Below, piece by piece: positions 5,597-13,451 of a stretch of 64,000 nt of DNA. The notes beneath the pieces are model-generated. The model had not been told where the DNA came from. It ran no database searches and worked only from the letters and a program-made list of their open reading frames with translations. Numbering within the stretch: position 1 is the first letter of the stretch; every line of letters starts with the position of its first letter. The DNA comes from Streptococcus hyointestinalis (GTDB lineage Bacteria; Bacillota; Bacilli; Lactobacillales; Streptococcaceae): assembly GCF_011039275.1 (NCBI RefSeq), contig NZ_JAAKGB010000001.1, positions 1,178,001-1,242,000 of the forward strand, given 5' to 3'. The position numbers and the translations under genes are program-made.

Positions 5597-7882
5597 TTAA
5601 TCAAGAAAATCATCTTCTAATTTCAACTGTAGACCTTTTACCATGACACCCTTATTAGTTCTTTTCTTGGTGAATCCAGCGTTTGCCAAAGCTGTATAAA
5701 AGTCCGTCGTGCTGCGCGTGTACTCATTGATACGGGCACAGTGAGCTCGATAAGCAGAGTAAAGTTCTCCTGATTTCTCAGTCAAGTGGTCACCGATTTC
5801 ACAACAATCTCCAAGGAATTGACCCATCCAGTCATTGGCTTCTCGATAAGCTGAGACAGAGTCCGCAACTACTTGTGGCAAGGTCAATTTGAAGTTTGCT
5901 TTGATGGCTTTTTCTGCCCCCTCAATAATCCAAGACATGATAGCTGGTGCTGCTTCGTCGTAAAGGTAGTCCGCAAAGTTTTTGATGTCTGACCGACCAG
6001 TGATTTTGGCATTAAAAGGAATGACAATCAGTCGTCTCCAAATCCCATCATCATTCGCACCTACTTTAGGCAGGTGGTTAGTGTAAAGAACCAGCGTATG
6101 TGATGGGACAAAATGGAAAGGTGCCTTGTACTTTTTCTCAGCTAAAATTTCATCTGTCGAACAGAGCTGTTTAACCATGGCTGTATTCAGTCGCATTCCC
6201 TCACTCATCTCTGAAGCAATGATAAGACGTTTCCCTTTAAGTTCAGCCATTTCTGGACTGACATTCCGTCTCACACTCATGGTCAGAGCTTCAGCCGAGA
6301 GTTTTCCTGAATAGTTACCAAGAACTCTTGCAATGGTGTTCCAAAAGGTAGACTTGCCGTTTGCACCGCTACCGTAGGCAATAATCATATGCTCTTGATA
6401 AACTTTACCAATAGCAGCCATGCCTACAATCTCTTGAACATAATTGATAAGATCTGTATCATCACAAAAGAAGGTCGCAAGGGTCTCCTGCCACAGACCA
6501 TCTCCCTTATCACTCGGAGAGGCATTGGTCATTTTGGTTAAGTAATCAGCAGAATCATGTTCCCTAATACCAGACAAGCCTTGTGATAAATCAATAGTCG
6601 CCTCTGGAGTATTCAGTAAGAGTTCATTCTTATCTAAATCAGACACACTCATGCGAACCATATGTTTGGCCATTTTGGCGATTGCTGATAAATTTCGATA
6701 GTCACGGTATTTCATAACAAACTTATAAAACTCGAGTGCTTTCTTATAGTCCTGATAAGCAACCAGTTGAATTGGTGTCTCAATCGCATTTTCTAGCTTT
6801 TTACCACCTTGTTGGATTAGCATTTCAGGAATACCAGATTGCTTCAGTTTTTGAGTGGCATTATTAAGCTTGGTTACTGCAACTTCTAGCTGCATATCAA
6901 GGAACTGATGAATTTGACGCATGGCTAACTGCTCATCTTCCACCCAGTGCTTACCATCGTAAGCGAGGTAGTCTGTTTCCCTAGTAAAGGCAATCTTGTC
7001 ACCAAACTCTCTAGCGAGAAGACCTGCTTCTCCGATATCTGAATAATCATCTGGTTGCATCTCCCCACGTTGAAACTCTTCTGGAGATTTATAATCTTTT
7101 GAGTTTTTGATGGTTTTGTTATAGAAGCGAACAGCACTGCCCCAAATGGTATCAAGCTCTGCTTTCTCAAGAGGGGGAACACATTTGAGAGCTTGTTCAT
7201 CAAAGCCGTCTCGTGCTTCTTTTGTTACACCTAATCGCTTAAGGATTTTCGCCGCAAAAACCGACATGGTTGAGTTCCGACTACCTTCTGTGATTGGTCC
7301 TGTTGGTGGTTGATAGAAATCTGCATCGAAGTCTTCTTCATCATCTTGGGAAGTCGTGTCATCAAGCAAATCCTCATCAATGGTCAACCAAGAGTCATGC
7401 CATAGGACTTGTGAGTTAGGATTCCCAAAGAAGAAACGAGCCGCATCTTTGGCATTAGTGTCAAAGATGCCATAGCAATTTACAAGTTCTTCTTTCAGTA
7501 AGGCATAGGTGTCCTTATCTGTGACTTCATTGATTTGGAAGTAGATATGGAATTTTGGTCTGGCGGCCTTATCCCCTTTTTGAACCAAATGGTTACGACT
7601 GGTCACTAAAGCAAAGTTGTAATCCGCAAAGATATCTTTAAGTAGCTCTTCCGTTACCCATTCATCAGAGTTGTCCGTATGGTCATTATCAATATCCATG
7701 ACCAATACATCTGATTTGATGAAGTTGGCATTGGAACGAGTATTATTGGTAAACAAGCCAGCCACATGGTCATAAAGTGCTATCTTTTGAAGAATTGCTT
7801 TGTCTGAAACTGTTACTTGATGAGGATAGACTGTTGTCGTTTGAATACCAGTCTGTCCAGAGTGAGATAAGGTAAATTGCAT
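5597..7882 (-). CDS. Primase-helicase (prim-pol plus D5/SF3 helicase)
   Basis: A 761-residue replication initiator. The N-terminal part has an archaeo-eukaryotic primase pattern (VMDIDND with D63 and D65, then RPKFHIYFQ near 108). A D5-type linker follows, then a superfamily 3 helicase with Walker A GSGANGKSTF near residue 505 and the downstream SF3 blocks (GKRLIIASEMSEG, then LVLYTNHLP). By family it primes and unwinds DNA at the phage origin. Similar proteins are filed as phage/plasmid primase P4 family or virulence-associated E. It is the first gene of the minus-strand replication arm and its leader carries a copy of the 32-bp bipartite motif. Confidence 0.92.
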   Translation of the reverse strand: MQFTLSHSGQTGIQTTTVYPHQVTVSDKAILQKIALYDHVAGLFTNNTRSNANFIKSDVLVMDIDNDHTDNSDEWVTEELLKDIFADYNFALVTSRNHLVQKGDKAARPKFHIYFQINEVTDKDTYALLKEELVNCYGIFDTNAKDAARFFFGNPNSQVLWHDSWLTIDEDLLDDTTSQDDEEDFDADFYQPPTGPITEGSRNSTMSVFAAKILKRLGVTKEARDGFDEQALKCVPPLEKAELDTIWGSAVRFYNKTIKNSKDYKSPEEFQRGEMQPDDYSDIGEAGLLAREFGDKIAFTRETDYLAYDGKHWVEDEQLAMRQIHQFLDMQLEVAVTKLNNATQKLKQSGIPEMLIQQGGKKLENAIETPIQLVAYQDYKKALEFYKFVMKYRDYRNLSAIAKMAKHMVRMSVSDLDKNELLLNTPEATIDLSQGLSGIREHDSADYLTKMTNASPSDKGDGLWQETLATFFCDDTDLINYVQEIVGMAAIGKVYQEHMIIAYGSGANGKSTFWNTIARVLGNYSGKLSAEALTMSVRRNVSPEMAELKGKRLIIASEMSEGMRLNTAMVKQLCSTDEILAEKKYKAPFHFVPSHTLVLYTNHLPKVGANDDGIWRRLIVIPFNAKITGRSDIKNFADYLYDEAAPAIMSWIIEGAEKAIKANFKLTLPQVVADSVSAYREANDWMGQFLGDCCEIGDHLTEKSGELYSAYRAHCARINEYTRSTTDFYTALANAGFTKKRTNKGVMVKGLQLKLEDDFLD

Positions 7883-7932
7883 ACATCATGCCTCCATCTT
7901 TTGTTGTTGATTGAGGAATTTCTCTTCCTAAT

Positions 7933-7964
7933 TTACTAAGTAAAAATCAGACAAGATTTTCCAC
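7933..7964 (-). repeat. Bipartite motif copy 1 (GTGGAAAA-N14-TACTTAGTAA)
   Basis: Minus-strand copy in the leader of the primase-helicase gene, 50 bp before its start. Both blocks and the 14-bp gap match the two plus-strand copies exactly, while the gap sequence differs. Confidence 0.8.
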
Positions 7965-7993
7965 TTAAACAGAAAATTTTTTCTAAAAAAATA

Positions 7994-8028
7994 AAAGTTT
8001 CCTATTAATTGCACAGGAAACTTTTTTT
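7994..8028. terminator. Hairpin between the divergent replication arms
   Basis: AAAGTTTCCT...AGGAAACTTT is a perfect 10-bp stem followed by T4 on the plus strand and a T-rich stretch on the minus strand. A terminator-like element between two divergent genes is unexpected. It could end a short antisense or leader RNA, or insulate the arms. Confidence 0.6.
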
Positions 8029-8053
8029 GATGAGCAAATTTTTTTCTTATCAG

Positions 8054-8085
8054 GTGGAAAAATTTATCTCAACCCTACTTAGTAA
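8054..8085 (+). repeat. Bipartite motif copy 2 (GTGGAAAA-N14-TACTTAGTAA)
   Basis: Plus-strand copy, 68 bp upstream of copy 3. It lies in AT-rich DNA between the hairpin at 7994-8028 and the first plus-strand gene. Confidence 0.8.
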
Positions 8086-8121
8086 GGTGTAAGGGATAAA
8101 AAATAAAAAATCTCTTCCAAA

Positions 8122-8153
8122 GTGGAAAATCCACTCAAAACCTTACTTAGTAA
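8122..8153 (+). repeat. Bipartite motif copy 3 (GTGGAAAA-N14-TACTTAGTAA)
   Basis: Plus-strand copy ending 16 bp before the ATG at 8170. Its left block extends to the palindrome GTGGA-AAA-TCCAC and its right block to CTTACTTAGTAAG. It immediately precedes the ribosome site AGGAGG. Confidence 0.8.
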
Positions 8154-8169
8154 GATAGGAGGACCCAAT

Positions 8170-8304
8170 ATGGCAAACGAACCATACATTGAATCTGATG
8201 ATGACGTGGCAGATACGCTTATAGCCATCAGCGTTATCTCAAAATTACTCGCTCGGAAAATTACGGAGGAAAGACAACATGAGCAAAATGAAGCAACTGA
8301 ATGA
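8170..8304 (+). CDS. Small conserved phage protein
   Basis: A 44-residue acidic protein (MANEPYIESDDDVADTL...), starting behind ATAGGAGGACCCAAT. The in-frame ATG at 8122 lies inside motif copy 3 and has no ribosome site. It has a hydrophobic helical middle (LIAISVISKLLARKI) and no recognisable domain. It is first in the plus-strand replication arm and overlaps the next gene. I do not know its function. Confidence 0.6.
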   Translation: MANEPYIESDDDVADTLIAISVISKLLARKITEERQHEQNEATE

Positions 8305-8602
8305 ACTAATTAATGAAATGGAAGGCACAGCCAAATACTACCTTCGCTTGGTAGATGAGTTCAAGAAACTTCTATCTAGTGAAGAAGAAATTGTAACAAC
8401 TAAAGAAAAACCAAAATCTGAACCTGAAAAAGAACTTAAACTAGAGGATCTCCGTGCCGTTCTTGCGACCAAAGCTAAAGATGGCTACAAGAATGAGATT
8501 CGTGCTCTTCTCAACAAATACGGTGCAGAGTCCCTGTCAGCCTTAGCTACTGAACACTACGCAGCGGTTATTGAAGAAGCTGGAGGAATCGGTCATGACT
8601 AA
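8279..8602 (+). CDS. Small phage protein of the replication arm
   Basis: A 107-residue, highly charged protein. A coiled-coil-like first half (MKQLNELINEMEGTAKYYLRLVDEFKKLL) and a lysine/glutamate linker precede a C-terminal helical domain (LEDLRAVLATKAKDGYKNEI... then IRALLNKYGAESLSAL). The C-terminal part resembles the helical repeat seen in many phage and plasmid DNA-associated proteins (LRAVL...GKK-type). Homologues are sometimes mislabelled rRNA biogenesis protein rrp5. It sits directly before a nuclease and an ssDNA-binding protein, which suggests a role in DNA replication or recombination. GGAGG precedes the start, and its stop overlaps the next ATG. Confidence 0.68.
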   Translation: MSKMKQLNELINEMEGTAKYYLRLVDEFKKLLSSEEEIVTTKEKPKSEPEKELKLEDLRAVLATKAKDGYKNEIRALLNKYGAESLSALATEHYAAVIEEAGGIGHD

Positions 8603-9716
8603 CCATGCTCTTCTCTCTGCTTCCGCATCCCACCGTTGGCTCAACTGTCCGCCCTCTGTTCGCTTAACCGAGGACTTGCCAGATGTGACCTCGGAGTTTG
8701 CCCTTGAAGGAACAGACGCGCACGAGCTTTGTGCCTATCTTCTTGAGAAAGCATTGGGCAGAAAGGCTCGCGATCCAACTGAGGACTTATCCTTCTACAA
8801 CGAAGAAATGCAAAATTGTGCCGAGGAATATCGAAACTACGTCATGGAACAAGTCGAGAAAGCCAAAGGCTACTCTCGAGATCCTACAGTTCTAGTTGAG
8901 CAACGTCTGGACTTCTCCAAATGGGTGCCAGAGGGTTTCGGTACTGGCGACTGTCTGATTGTGGCAGACGGACTTCTTCAAGTCATCGACTACAAGCATG
9001 GACTAGGCGTTCTAGTTGATGCAGACCATAACCCACAGATGATGTGCTACGCTCTTGGGGCTCTTGAAATGTTTGACGGTCTCTATGATTTTGATAAGGT
9101 CACCATGACCATCTTCCAACCACGAAAGAACAACATTTCTATCTTTGAGATGGATAAGGTTGAACTGCTTGAGTGGGCTGAAAACGAACTCGCCCCCAAA
9201 GCTGAACTCGCCTTTAAGGGCGAGGGAGAGATGACCTCCGGTAAACACTGTCAGTTCTGCAAACTCAAGAATATCTGCCGCAAACGTGCGGAGGATAACT
9301 TAGCACTCGCCAAGATGGAGTTCGCAGACCCTGCTACTCTAGACTATGAGGATATCGCAGAGATTTTGCCTAAACTGGACTTACTGATTTCATGGGCAAA
9401 TGATATCAAAGCATACGCCCTTCAAGAAGCTGCTGAAGGACACACCATTCCTGGATTTAAACTTGTAGAAGGACGTTCGGTTCGTAAGTTTTCAGATGAA
9501 ACTGCCGTCAGTCAAGCTGTGATTGAAGCTGGCTTTGACCCTTACGAAAAGAAACTCCTAACTATCACTGCCATGACTAAACTCCTTGGCAAGAAAACCT
9601 TTAACGACCTACTTGGTGGTCTGGTTGTAAAACCAAGCGGTAAAGCAACACTCGTTCCTCTTGATGATAATCGTCAAGAAATGAACTTAGCAACAAATGA
9701 ATTCAAAGAGGATTAA
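8595..9716 (+). CDS. DUF2800 PD-(D/E)XK nuclease with Cas4/AddB-like Fe-S cluster
   Basis: A 373-residue exonuclease-type protein. Catalytic residues are visible as D119 (GTGDCL) and D132-Y-K134 (IDYKHG), with a QxxxY-like helix after them (QMMCYALG). Four cysteines, C19 plus C219, C222 and C228 (HCQFCKLKNIC), match the Fe-S clasp of Cas4 and AddB nucleases. I chose ATG 8595, behind GGAGG and overlapping the preceding stop; the upstream in-frame ATG at 8571 lacks a site. DUF2800 proteins travel with DUF2815 and a family A polymerase in this phage type, and likely process ends during recombination-dependent replication. Confidence 0.9.
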   Translation: MTNHALLSASASHRWLNCPPSVRLTEDLPDVTSEFALEGTDAHELCAYLLEKALGRKARDPTEDLSFYNEEMQNCAEEYRNYVMEQVEKAKGYSRDPTVLVEQRLDFSKWVPEGFGTGDCLIVADGLLQVIDYKHGLGVLVDADHNPQMMCYALGALEMFDGLYDFDKVTMTIFQPRKNNISIFEMDKVELLEWAENELAPKAELAFKGEGEMTSGKHCQFCKLKNICRKRAEDNLALAKMEFADPATLDYEDIAEILPKLDLLISWANDIKAYALQEAAEGHTIPGFKLVEGRSVRKFSDETAVSQAVIEAGFDPYEKKLLTITAMTKLLGKKTFNDLLGGLVVKPSGKATLVPLDDNRQEMNLATNEFKED

Positions 9717-9719
9717 AGA

Positions 9720-10283
9720 ATGCCAACTAAAGTACAAACAACAAAGGTAATCACTGGTAAAAACACACGCTTCAGCTACCTGAACGCCAATGAACCCAAA
9801 TCCATTAATGGAAGCACACCGAAGTATAGCGTCTCTCTTATCATTCCAAAAGATGATATTGAGACTGTGGACAAAATCAAAGCAGCGATTGAGCTTGCCT
9901 ATAAGGAAGGCGAATCTAAACTCAAAGGTAATGGAAAATCTGTCCCTGCTCTTGAAGTATTGAAAACTCCACTTCGTGATGGAGACTTGGAGCGTCCTGA
10001 TGATGACGCTTATCGCAATGCCTACTTCGTCAATGCCAACTCACCGCATAAACCTGGTGTCGTTGACGGTAACCGCCAAGAGATTATCGATACTTCTGAG
10101 CTTTACTCAGGCATCTACGGTCGTGCGTCTATCTCCTTCTATGCCTTTAACTCTAACGGTAACAAGGGCATTGCCTGTGGTTTGAATAATCTCCAAAAAC
10201 TCCGTGATGGAGAGCCACTCGGTGGACGTACTCGTGCTGAAGATGACTTTGCGACTGATGACGATGATGATTTCTTGAACTAA
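9720..10283 (+). CDS. DUF2815 single-stranded-DNA-binding protein
   Basis: A 187-residue protein of the DUF2815 family, with a T7 gp2.5-like OB-fold pattern (VITGKNTRFSYLNAN... then PKYSVSLIIPKDD). The acidic C-terminal tail DDDDDFLN resembles the tail through which ssDNA-binding proteins contact polymerases and nucleases. It follows the DUF2800 gene by 3 bases and precedes the DNA polymerase, matching a replication fork set. By family it coats single strands during phage replication and recombination. Confidence 0.88.
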   Translation: MPTKVQTTKVITGKNTRFSYLNANEPKSINGSTPKYSVSLIIPKDDIETVDKIKAAIELAYKEGESKLKGNGKSVPALEVLKTPLRDGDLERPDDDAYRNAYFVNANSPHKPGVVDGNRQEIIDTSELYSGIYGRASISFYAFNSNGNKGIACGLNNLQKLRDGEPLGGRTRAEDDFATDDDDDFLN

Positions 10284-10301
10284 TAATGGAGGACTAATCT
10301 T

Positions 10302-10469
10302 ATGACCATTTTCTACTACTTACTTTCTGCCGTATTTGGAGCTTACCTGTTTCTCAGCATGTACCTCAATTACATGACCATCCGTGACGATATTCGTCGT
10401 GAGAGGGAGCGAAAGGCTGAAAAGAAACGTCAGACCGACAACACGACACCTCTACGACGTAGCAGATAA
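10302..10469 (+). CDS. Small membrane-anchored phage protein
   Basis: A 55-residue ORF behind GGAGG (ATG 10302). One N-terminal transmembrane helix (FYYLLSAVFGAYLFLSMYL) is followed by a strongly basic, helical tail (RDDIRRERERKAEKKRQ). It was not matched to a family. Its place between the ssDNA-binding protein and the polymerase hints at tethering of replication to the membrane, which is only a guess. Confidence 0.6.
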   Translation: MTIFYYLLSAVFGAYLFLSMYLNYMTIRDDIRRERERKAEKKRQTDNTTPLRRSR

Positions 10470-10475
10470 TATTCC

Positions 10476-10502
10476 AGGTGGCAGTACTTCTGTCACCTTT
10501 TT
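10476..10502 (+). terminator. Attenuator-like hairpin before the DNA polymerase gene
   Basis: AGGTGGCAG-TACTT-CTGTCACCT (one G-T pair) plus T4, ending 16 bp before the polymerase start codon. It would lower polymerase expression relative to the genes in front. Confidence 0.7.
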
Positions 10503-10517
10503 ACGAAAGGACAAACT

Positions 10518-12473
10518 ATGCCAATTAAAGAACTATCCATTGACTTAGAAACCTACTGCGAAGTGGACTTAAGAAAGACTGGTATCTATCGCTACGCAGA
10601 AGATGATTCCTTTGAAATACTTCTCATAGCAGTCTCAATTGACAGTGGTCCAGTGACTGTCTATGATTTAACCAAAGAAATTCTACCTCATGAAGTCTTG
10701 CATGCCCTAGTTGATGACACTATTATCAAATGGGCTTTTAATGCTTCCTTTGAACGCATCTGCCTATCTAACTGGCTAAAGAAACATCATCCAAAATTAT
10801 TGTCCGAGGGATTTCTGTCTCCTAATTCATGGCGTTGTAGCATGGTTTGGTCAGCATATCTTGGGCTACCGCTCTCTCTTGAAGGAGTCGGAACTGTTCT
10901 CAAACTTAAAGACCAAAAGTTGAAGGAAGGTGGAGGCTTAATCCGCTACTTCTGTCTCCCTTGTAAACCCACCAAAGTCAATGGCGGACGCACTCGTAAC
11001 TATCCAAATCATGCACCTGATAAGTGGTTAGCTTTCATTGATTACAATAAGCGTGATGTTGAGGTTGAACTAGCCATCAAAGAAAAACTCCGCAACCACC
11101 CTGTTCCTGACTTTGTTTGGGAGGAGTACCATCAAGACCAAGTCATAAATGATCGCGGGATTGGAATCGATGTGGATTTTGTCAAAGCTGCTATTGCCAT
11201 TGATGAAGAAAGTAAAGCCAAAATCCAAGAAGAACTAAAAGAGCTTACTGGGCTTGAAAAACCAAACTCTGTTCTTCAGATGATTGGTTGGCTACGAGAA
11301 CACGGAGTAACCACTGATTCTCTCGATAAAAAAGCTGTCAAAGAACTATTAAAGGCAGTTGATGAAAAGACAGCTAAAGTTCTTAAGTTGAGACAACAGG
11401 CAGCTAAATCCAGTGTCTCTAAATATCAAGCCATGATGAACTGCGTCTGTAAAGATGGACGAGCTAGAGGAATGTTCCAGTTCTACGGTGCTAACAGAAC
11501 AGGTCGATGGGCTGGTCGCTTAGTTCAGCTGCAAAACCTCCCACAGAACCACCTTCTTGACCTTGATGAAGCAAGAGAAATCTTCAAAACTGGTGACTTA
11601 GAAGCAACTGAACTTCTCTACGATACACAGGATACCCTGTCACAACTTATTAGGACTGCTTTTGTTCCAAGAGATGGTAAAAAGTTCATTGTGTGTGACT
11701 TCTCTGCCATTGAAGCACGAGTGCTCTCTCACTTAGCTAGTGAGAAATGGCGGATCAGAGTCTTTGAACAAAGCAAAGACATCTACTGTATGTCTGCTTC
11801 CCAGATGTTTGGAGTTCCAGTTGAGAAGCATGGTCAAAACTCCGACCTGCGTCAGAAAGGAAAGATTGCCGAGTTGGCTTGTGGCTATGGCGGGGCAATC
11901 GGTGCACTTAAAGCCATGGGGGCTATTGATATGGGGCTTAATGAGGAGGAACTTCAACCTCTTGTGGACTCGTGGCGTCAAGCTAATCCTAACATTGTTC
12001 TCTTTTGGTGGGATGTCGACAAAGCTGTAAAGTCTGCAGTAAAGTTCCAAGAGCAAACCGAAACCCATGGTATTCAATTTAAGGCAAGAAAGGGCATGTT
12101 ATTTATCACACTTCCATCTGGACGAAAACTTGCCTACGTCAAACCCAAAATGGGTGAGAACCAATTTGGTGGAGAGTCTGTCACCTATGAAGGAACAGGC
12201 ACAGCCAAACGCTGGGAAAGGCTTGAAAGCTACGGTCCAAAATTTGTCGAGAATATCGTCCAAGCTATCAGTCGAGATATCCTAGCCTACTCCATGAAAC
12301 AACTGAAAGACTTCAAGATTGTAGGTCACATCCACGATGAGGTCATCATTGAGTGTGACCAGGACCAAAGTCTCGATAAGATTGCTTCATTGATGGGAGT
12401 TGCACCAGACTGGATGTCTGATATTAACCTCAGAGCTGATGGATACGAATGTCTCTTCTATCAGAAAGACTAG
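10518..12473 (+). CDS. Family A (PolI-type) phage DNA polymerase
   Basis: A 651-residue replicative polymerase. The N-terminal 3'-5' exonuclease domain begins with SIDLETY (D9, E11). The polymerase domain shows GANRTGRWAGRLVQLQNLP, motif A CDFSAIEARVL with D394, the motif B helix QKGKIAELACGYGG, and motif C HIHDE with H606-D607. There is no 5'-3' exonuclease domain, as in most phage PolA enzymes. AAAGGA precedes the start. Together with the primase-helicase and DUF2815 protein it gives the element its own replisome core. It is the last gene of the plus-strand arm, followed by a strong terminator. Confidence 0.95.
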   Translation: MPIKELSIDLETYCEVDLRKTGIYRYAEDDSFEILLIAVSIDSGPVTVYDLTKEILPHEVLHALVDDTIIKWAFNASFERICLSNWLKKHHPKLLSEGFLSPNSWRCSMVWSAYLGLPLSLEGVGTVLKLKDQKLKEGGGLIRYFCLPCKPTKVNGGRTRNYPNHAPDKWLAFIDYNKRDVEVELAIKEKLRNHPVPDFVWEEYHQDQVINDRGIGIDVDFVKAAIAIDEESKAKIQEELKELTGLEKPNSVLQMIGWLREHGVTTDSLDKKAVKELLKAVDEKTAKVLKLRQQAAKSSVSKYQAMMNCVCKDGRARGMFQFYGANRTGRWAGRLVQLQNLPQNHLLDLDEAREIFKTGDLEATELLYDTQDTLSQLIRTAFVPRDGKKFIVCDFSAIEARVLSHLASEKWRIRVFEQSKDIYCMSASQMFGVPVEKHGQNSDLRQKGKIAELACGYGGAIGALKAMGAIDMGLNEEELQPLVDSWRQANPNIVLFWWDVDKAVKSAVKFQEQTETHGIQFKARKGMLFITLPSGRKLAYVKPKMGENQFGGESVTYEGTGTAKRWERLESYGPKFVENIVQAISRDILAYSMKQLKDFKIVGHIHDEVIIECDQDQSLDKIASLMGVAPDWMSDINLRADGYECLFYQKD

Positions 12474-12475
12474 AC

Positions 12476-12510
12476 AAAAAATCGCCACCTCATTTGAGAT
12501 GGCGATTTAA
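12476..12510. terminator. Bidirectional terminator between convergent genes
   Basis: AAATCGCCA...TGGCGATTT with an inner CTC/GAG pair, A-rich on the left and T-rich on the right. It ends both the polymerase gene and the convergent gene that stops at 12511. Confidence 0.88.
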
Positions 12511-13080
12511 TTATTTGTTTAACTCTTTGTAAAGCTCCAATCCGTCTTTCTGAACTTTATTGACCTTTTTATATCCAGCTGATTTTTTAACACCTAACTT
12601 CTCAAAGATTTCTTTATACTCATAACCTTCCAGTAGCATTTCCAAAATTTCTGGCGCTTGATAATTGGATTCAGCAAGTATTGTTTTCAAATAATCGAAC
12701 TGCTCCATTGCTAAGTAAAGTTCGATACCTTCATCAGCAATTACTAAATCTTGCTTTTCAGTGAAAGCTTCCCACGATGATATTTCTGGAGCATTCTTGT
12801 TTGGCTTACGAAAATCCTTGAGATAATCATTGACTGAGTTGTTATACCACCAGACCATTTGTTCATACTCCTCTTCTGCAACAGGTACAAAGGCTGTTAG
12901 AATTGGAATACCCATGATACGGCATTGTCGAAATGTCCCACGGATTAGACCTGAATAACTTGACGACATATAATAGCCCTGCACAAACATTGGGGCTAGA
13001 ACCTCACCCTCTAGTGGTTCTACACCAGTTGATGAAGATTGAGCTTGACAGTAGTTGAAAAAGTTGACATTAATTGGCAT
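12511..13080 (-). CDS. Orphan phage protein with C-terminal HTH
   Basis: A 189-residue protein without a family I can name. The N-terminal two thirds are mixed alpha/beta with aromatic runs (VQGYYMSSSYSGLIR, EEYEQMVWWYNN). The last 50 residues look like a sigma-region-4 helix-turn-helix (ILEMLLEGYEYKEIFEKLGV then KKSAGYKKVNKVQK). AAAGGAGTCAAACA precedes the ATG. It is transcribed away from a 370-bp palindrome-rich region and is separated from the metalloprotease gene by two terminators, so it has its own promoter. A DNA-binding regulator of the cargo or lysogeny region is the likeliest role (inference). Confidence 0.6.
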   Translation of the reverse strand: MPINVNFFNYCQAQSSSTGVEPLEGEVLAPMFVQGYYMSSSYSGLIRGTFRQCRIMGIPILTAFVPVAEEEYEQMVWWYNNSVNDYLKDFRKPNKNAPEISSWEAFTEKQDLVIADEGIELYLAMEQFDYLKTILAESNYQAPEILEMLLEGYEYKEIFEKLGVKKSAGYKKVNKVQKDGLELYKELNK

Positions 13081-13327
13081 TGTTTGACTCCTTTGACTTT
13101 GACTTGCAAAGAAAAAGGGGATGACAATGCATTATTAAATTTAAATAGTGACCTCATATGCTTTTCCTTTGCGGTTATACATAATTGGTCAACTAACCAT
13201 ACACGTTGACATTTCCTACTAGCTGGTTCTTATGGTTAATGGTCATGATCAGTGACAGAACTACTAGTAGAAATTTATATAGAGTTCTTACTCTCTATTA
13301 GTAACTCTAGTGTACTTTAAAACGAAA
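13081..13327. other. Non-coding, palindrome-rich regulatory region
   Basis: No ORF. An imperfect inverted pair TACTAGCTGGTTCT (near 13218) and AGAACTACTAGTA (near 13258) encloses GGTCATGATCAGTGAC. A second set, GAGTTCTTACTC...GTAACTC, lies near 13281-13309. The region must contain the promoter of the gene at 12511-13080. Confidence 0.4.
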
Positions 13328-13359
13328 AACCCTGTGTACCAGCCTAGGTGCACAGGGTT
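13328..13359 (-). terminator. Terminator 2 behind the metalloprotease gene
   Basis: AACCCTGTG...CACAGGGTT (9-bp stem), followed on the minus strand by TTTTTCG. The loop side contains CCTAGGTGCA (13343-13352), repeated at 13431-13440. Confidence 0.75.
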
Positions 13360-13393
13360 TAAAGTAATATCAATGATTTTCAAAAATTGAGTA

Positions 13394-13416
13394 CAAAAAA
13401 AGAGCATTTCTGCTCT
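13394..13416 (-). terminator. Terminator 1 behind the metalloprotease gene
   Basis: On the minus strand AGAGCA-GAAA-TGCTCT is followed by T7, about 35 bp after the stop codon of the metalloprotease gene. Confidence 0.85.
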
Positions 13417-13421
13417 GCCAA

Positions 13422-13440
13422 TGCACCTAGCCTAGGTGCA
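13422..13440. repeat. Perfect 19-bp palindrome
   Basis: TGCACCTAG-C-CTAGGTGCA, directly after the metalloprotease stop codon. Half of it (CCTAGGTGCA) recurs at 13343-13352. It is too symmetrical and GC-rich for a chance match in this AT-rich DNA; an operator or recombination site is possible. Confidence 0.7.
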
Positions 13441-13451
13441 AATTTATTTTT

